Origin: Fimbriimonadaceae bacterium
GTDB taxonomy: Bacteria > Armatimonadota > Fimbriimonadia > Fimbriimonadales > Fimbriimonadaceae
Reading direction: 5' to 3'
Assembly (NCBI GenBank): GCA_022843485.1
Contig: JALHNM010000005.1
Coordinates: forward strand, 62,001-126,000
Length of the DNA: 64,000 bases
Part shown: positions 61,910 through 64,000 of the stretch, piece after piece
Position numbering within the stretch: the stretch's first letter is position 1
How the letters are laid out: each line of letters starts with the position of its first letter
The notes under the pieces: generated by a model
What the model was told of the DNA's origin: nothing
What the model saw: only the letters and a program-made list of their open reading frames with translations
Database searches by the model: none
Made by a program: the position numbers and the translations under genes

Positions 61910-62221
61910 TTACCAGCGGCCGCCGCCGCCGCCGCGGTTGCCGCCGTAGCCGCCACCGCCTCGGTTGCCGCCACCGCCGCCACCGCTACGGTCCTCGCGG
62001 GGTTGGGCCTCGTTGACGGTGAGCGTGCGGCCGTCCATCTGGCTGTTGTTCTTGTCGGCGATCGCCGTGGCAAGGTCTTCGGCGTTGATATCGACGAAGC
62101 CGAAGCCGCGGCCCTCGATGATGCGGGCGTTCGTCCCGCCGTAAGCGCTGAAGTGGTCTTGGAGCTGTCGCTGATCGACGGAATACGGCAGGTTGCCGAC
62201 GTAAAGGGTTTTAGTTGCCAT
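61910..62221 (-). CDS. RRM-type RNA-binding protein with Gly-rich tail
   Basis: 103 residues. One RNA-recognition motif: RNP2 LYVGNL at 6-11 and RNP1-like RGFGFVDI with the aromatic pair, followed by MDGRTLTVNEAQ and a tail of Gly/Arg repeats (GGGGYGGNRGG). Same layout as the cold-induced Rbp proteins of cyanobacteria. It should bind RNA and act on mRNA stability or translation. A long untranslated stretch of about 110 bases upstream (to a TATACT on the minus strand near 62332) suggests 5' UTR control. Confidence 0.95.
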   Translation of the reverse strand: MATKTLYVGNLPYSVDQRQLQDHFSAYGGTNARIIEGRGFGFVDINAEDLATAIADKNNSQMDGRTLTVNEAQPREDRSGGGGGGNRGGGGYGGNRGGGGGRW

Positions 62222-62371
62222 GTGTAGCCTCGGGAGGCGTTGTCCGGTTCGGTGCTAGAAGGCGCAACTTCGAACCAGCCCGAGGGGCAAGTCGTAGGTA
62301 ACGTTTTCCAATGCAGTGAATCGAAGCAGTGCCAGTATAGTCCATTGGCCTCCGCAACGGACGCATCAGAC

Positions 62372-62635
62372 CTATTTCGAGTCTGGAGGCTGTCGGGAGT
62401 CCTTCCTCAGGCGGCATGGGCGCCCGGTGAACCCGCCCTGCTCCAGGAACGACCTCTCAAGCTGTCTCAGGAGCTTGTCGAGCAAGAAGTTGGTCTGGTT
62501 CACAACGCAGACCATCGTGTTGGCGGCGTTCTTGGGGCCATTCTCTTCGACATAGGGCCTATGGGCATAATAAGCCATCCCAATCAACAGATTCCCTTTA
62601 GCTGTCCATCTCGTCCATACCGCCGTGCCTCCAAG
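62372..62635 (-). pseudogene. Four-helix-bundle suffix domain remnant
   Basis: An open frame reading GNLLIGMAYYAHRPYVEENG, then ANTMVCVVNQTNFLLDKLL, RQLERSFLEQGGFTGR and LRKDSRQ. This resembles the C-terminal 'four helix bundle suffix' domain (NxLLD...LE..F..EGGF.ER). The four-helix bundle that normally precedes it is not in frame upstream and no start fits, so I read it as a decayed or truncated copy. The region is lower in GC than its flanks. Confidence 0.4.
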
Positions 62636-62783
62636 GCCGCCCCGGCAGTGCGGGGGCTGAGAGGGCGTGGCCAGGCTGATGTATCGTGCAGCCTGGTTCG
62701 AGAAACGTATGGTGTTGGGCTGCTTTGAGCGGAATTGTTACGAAGGGACCGGGTCCTGGAGAGCATCGGCATGGTCACGCGTA

Positions 62784-63497
62784 CTAAGGCCGCGCGAGTC
62801 CAGATTTAGCCAATCGTGCTCTTGAATTGCGGAGCCGCATCCAGCCGACAAAGCCTGCGGCCATTCGCCAAGCCAAGATGCCCAGATTCTGCAGTCTATC
62901 TCCCAAGCTCGCATGTTCGGTTTTCTCGAAAACAGTGATGGTGTCAACAACGCGGGTTCGTCTTACGTTGGGCGAAGTGATCAGAAGCATGGCGGTCGCC
63001 AAGTGCGGGCCAAGGATCTGCCAAGAGTCATGAACAGCGATTCTGCCGCCGACCGCCACCTTGGGAAACCACAGGTCTAGATCCCTCTTGATGGCGCGAT
63101 AGCTGTGAGCTCCGTCGACAAAGAGGAAACCGACGCTGTGCGGTACATAGTCTAGCGAATCGGCAGATCGCTTCCTGATGGGAACCACCCAGTTCTGGAC
63201 GCCTGCCTCCTTAACGTTCTGAAGAAAGTCTGAGAAAGTGTCTGTCTCGCCATAGAGTCTCTGGTGCTCGTTTGAACCAACGTGAGGATCGATGGCGTAG
63301 ACCAATGCGCCGAATCCTTTCTCAGTGCCGGATGCCAAGCAAATGGTCGAACGCCCTTTCCAACTTCCTATCTCGACGATCCCACTGTCTTTGGGTACTG
63401 TCTTGGCCGCTTCGTGAAGGAAAGTACCCTCCCGTACCGTCAACCATCCATCTATGCTTCCAACCTGAGCGTGGAAGTCAAAATCACCTTCTTGCAT
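62784..63497 (-). CDS. Class I SAM-dependent methyltransferase
   Basis: 237 residues from the ATG at 63497 (MQEGDFDFHA; 63524 is an alternative). Motif I IVEIGSWKGRSTICLASG, then ALVYAIDPHVG, FLFVDGAHSYRAIKRDLDLW and VGGRIAVHDSW, typical of Methyltransf_24-type enzymes often linked to sugar or cell-surface modification. Base composition is clearly lower in GC than groEL on one side and the RRM gene on the other, so horizontal acquisition is likely. Substrate unknown. Confidence 0.85.
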   Translation of the reverse strand: MQEGDFDFHAQVGSIDGWLTVREGTFLHEAAKTVPKDSGIVEIGSWKGRSTICLASGTEKGFGALVYAIDPHVGSNEHQRLYGETDTFSDFLQNVKEAGVQNWVVPIRKRSADSLDYVPHSVGFLFVDGAHSYRAIKRDLDLWFPKVAVGGRIAVHDSWQILGPHLATAMLLITSPNVRRTRVVDTITVFEKTEHASLGDRLQNLGILAWRMAAGFVGWMRLRNSRARLAKSGLARP

Positions 63498-63546
63498 ACA
63501 CCTGCTCGGACCGCACCGAAACATACCAGGTGCTGGCGACGGGAGA

Positions 63547-63574
63547 CCCGGTCTGGCCGAGTAGGCAGACCGGG
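63547..63574 (-). terminator. groEL terminator-like hairpin
   Basis: 9-bp stem (63547-63555 with 63566-63574) about 20 bases after the groEL stop on the minus strand. Confidence 0.55.
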
Positions 63575-63593
63575 CTCGATTTCCAGAACTTCC

Positions 63594-64000
63594 TCAGAAG
63601 TCCATATCGTCCATGCCGCCGCCCATTCCGGGGCCGCCGGCAGGGGCCTTCTTCTTCTCGGGCTTCTCGACCACGAGCGCTTCGGTCGTCAGGACCAGCC
63701 CGGCGATCGAGGCGGCGTTGGCGACGGTCGAGCGGGTGACCTTAGCGGGGTCGACGATGCCGGCCTTCACCAGGTCGACGATCTCGCCCTTCGCGGCGTC
63801 GAAGCCCATCCCGGGCTTCTCGTTCCGGACGCGCTCGACGATCACGCTGCCTTCCCAGCCGCCGTTCTCGGCGATGGTGCGCAACGGGGCCTCGAGGGCG
63901 CGGCGGACGATCATGATCCCGGTGGCCTCGTCGCCCTCCGCCTTGATCTTGTCGAGCGCGGCCTGCGCCCGCAGCAAGGTGGTGCCGCCGCCAGGGACGA
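63594..64000 (-). CDS. groEL: Chaperonin GroEL, C-terminal fragment
   Basis: The last 135 codons; the gene begins beyond the right edge. At the boundary the frame reads [18 protein letters not shown], as in GroEL apical/intermediate sequence, then [37 protein letters not shown] and the C-terminal [14 protein letters not shown], the Gly/Met-rich tail that lines the ring cavity. Essential folding chaperone with GroES. Confidence 0.97.
   Translation of the reverse strand, partial: VPGGGTTLLRAQAALDKIKAEGDEATGIMIVRRALEAPLRTIAENGGWEGSVIVERVRNEKPGMGFDAAKGEIVDLVKAGIVDPAKVTRSTVANAASIAGLVLTTEALVVEKPEKKKAPAGGPGMGGGMDDMDF

Overview
This 64 kb window is chromosomal DNA from a GC-rich (roughly two thirds G+C over most of its length), diderm, apparently free-living bacterium. 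Outer-membrane traits are kdsA (Kdo for lipopolysaccharide), an MlaF-type lipid-transport ATPase, Spy/CpxP-like and YceI-like periplasmic proteins and a PilB/GspE-type ATPase. Together with many large secreted proteins that share C-terminal modules, HAF-repeat proteins and a fused SecDF, this resembles Armatimonadota (Fimbriimonadia-like) or a nearby lineage. The assignment is inference; no 16S rRNA lies in the window.

Layout. 0-9.7 kb is mostly metabolic: a minus-strand run of two Gfo/Idh/MocA oxidoreductases and the start of an alpha/beta hydrolase; a secreted YceI protein coupled to a CPVC-containing secreted protein; trpA with a HisC-like aminotransferase; a DsbD-type reductase overlapping kdsA; DUF1905 and DinB-like genes. 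9.7-23 kb is an accessory stretch. Its spacers hold copies of a MITE-like repeat with inverted ends (GGCGGGTGGCC / GGCCACCCGCC), and between them lie small membrane proteins, a HAF protein, a low-GC HNH nuclease / unknown / nucleotidyltransferase cassette (13.0-14.7 kb), a pilus-type ATPase, a fibre-like secreted protein, a Tim44-like/zinc-ribbon/TerB-like membrane protein and TPR lipoproteins. 23-33 kb holds a secreted phosphoesterase/EEP pair, a subtilisin, tRNA-Lys(CTT) with a clear promoter, a pectate-lyase-fold protein and an FG-GAP/VCBS protein interrupted by one in-frame TGA. A SECIS-like hairpin follows that TGA.

33-38.5 kb carries a Spy-like protein, an MlaF-like ATPase coupled to a probable acyl-ACP reductase (AAR family, active-site Cys retained), a DadA-like oxidase and a second HAF protein. 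38.6-45.2 kb is the housekeeping core: SDR, rpoZ with a long acidic tail, dnaJ, prmA, rsmE and secDF, partly translationally coupled. 45.3-58.3 kb is rich in secreted proteins, with a BTAD/STAND-type giant regulator, a cyclic-nucleotide-binding protein, an alcohol dehydrogenase and a second fibre-like protein. 58.4-64 kb has small enzymes (GNAT, two VOC proteins), an AraC regulator, an RRM RNA-binding protein, a four-helix-bundle-suffix remnant, a low-GC methyltransferase and the 3' end of groEL.

Most promising observations: the TGA/SECIS-like FG-GAP gene (possible new selenoprotein), the HNH-unknown-NTase cassette (possible small conflict system), the MITE-like repeat family, the AAR-like gene, and a C-terminal module shared by four unrelated secreted proteins.
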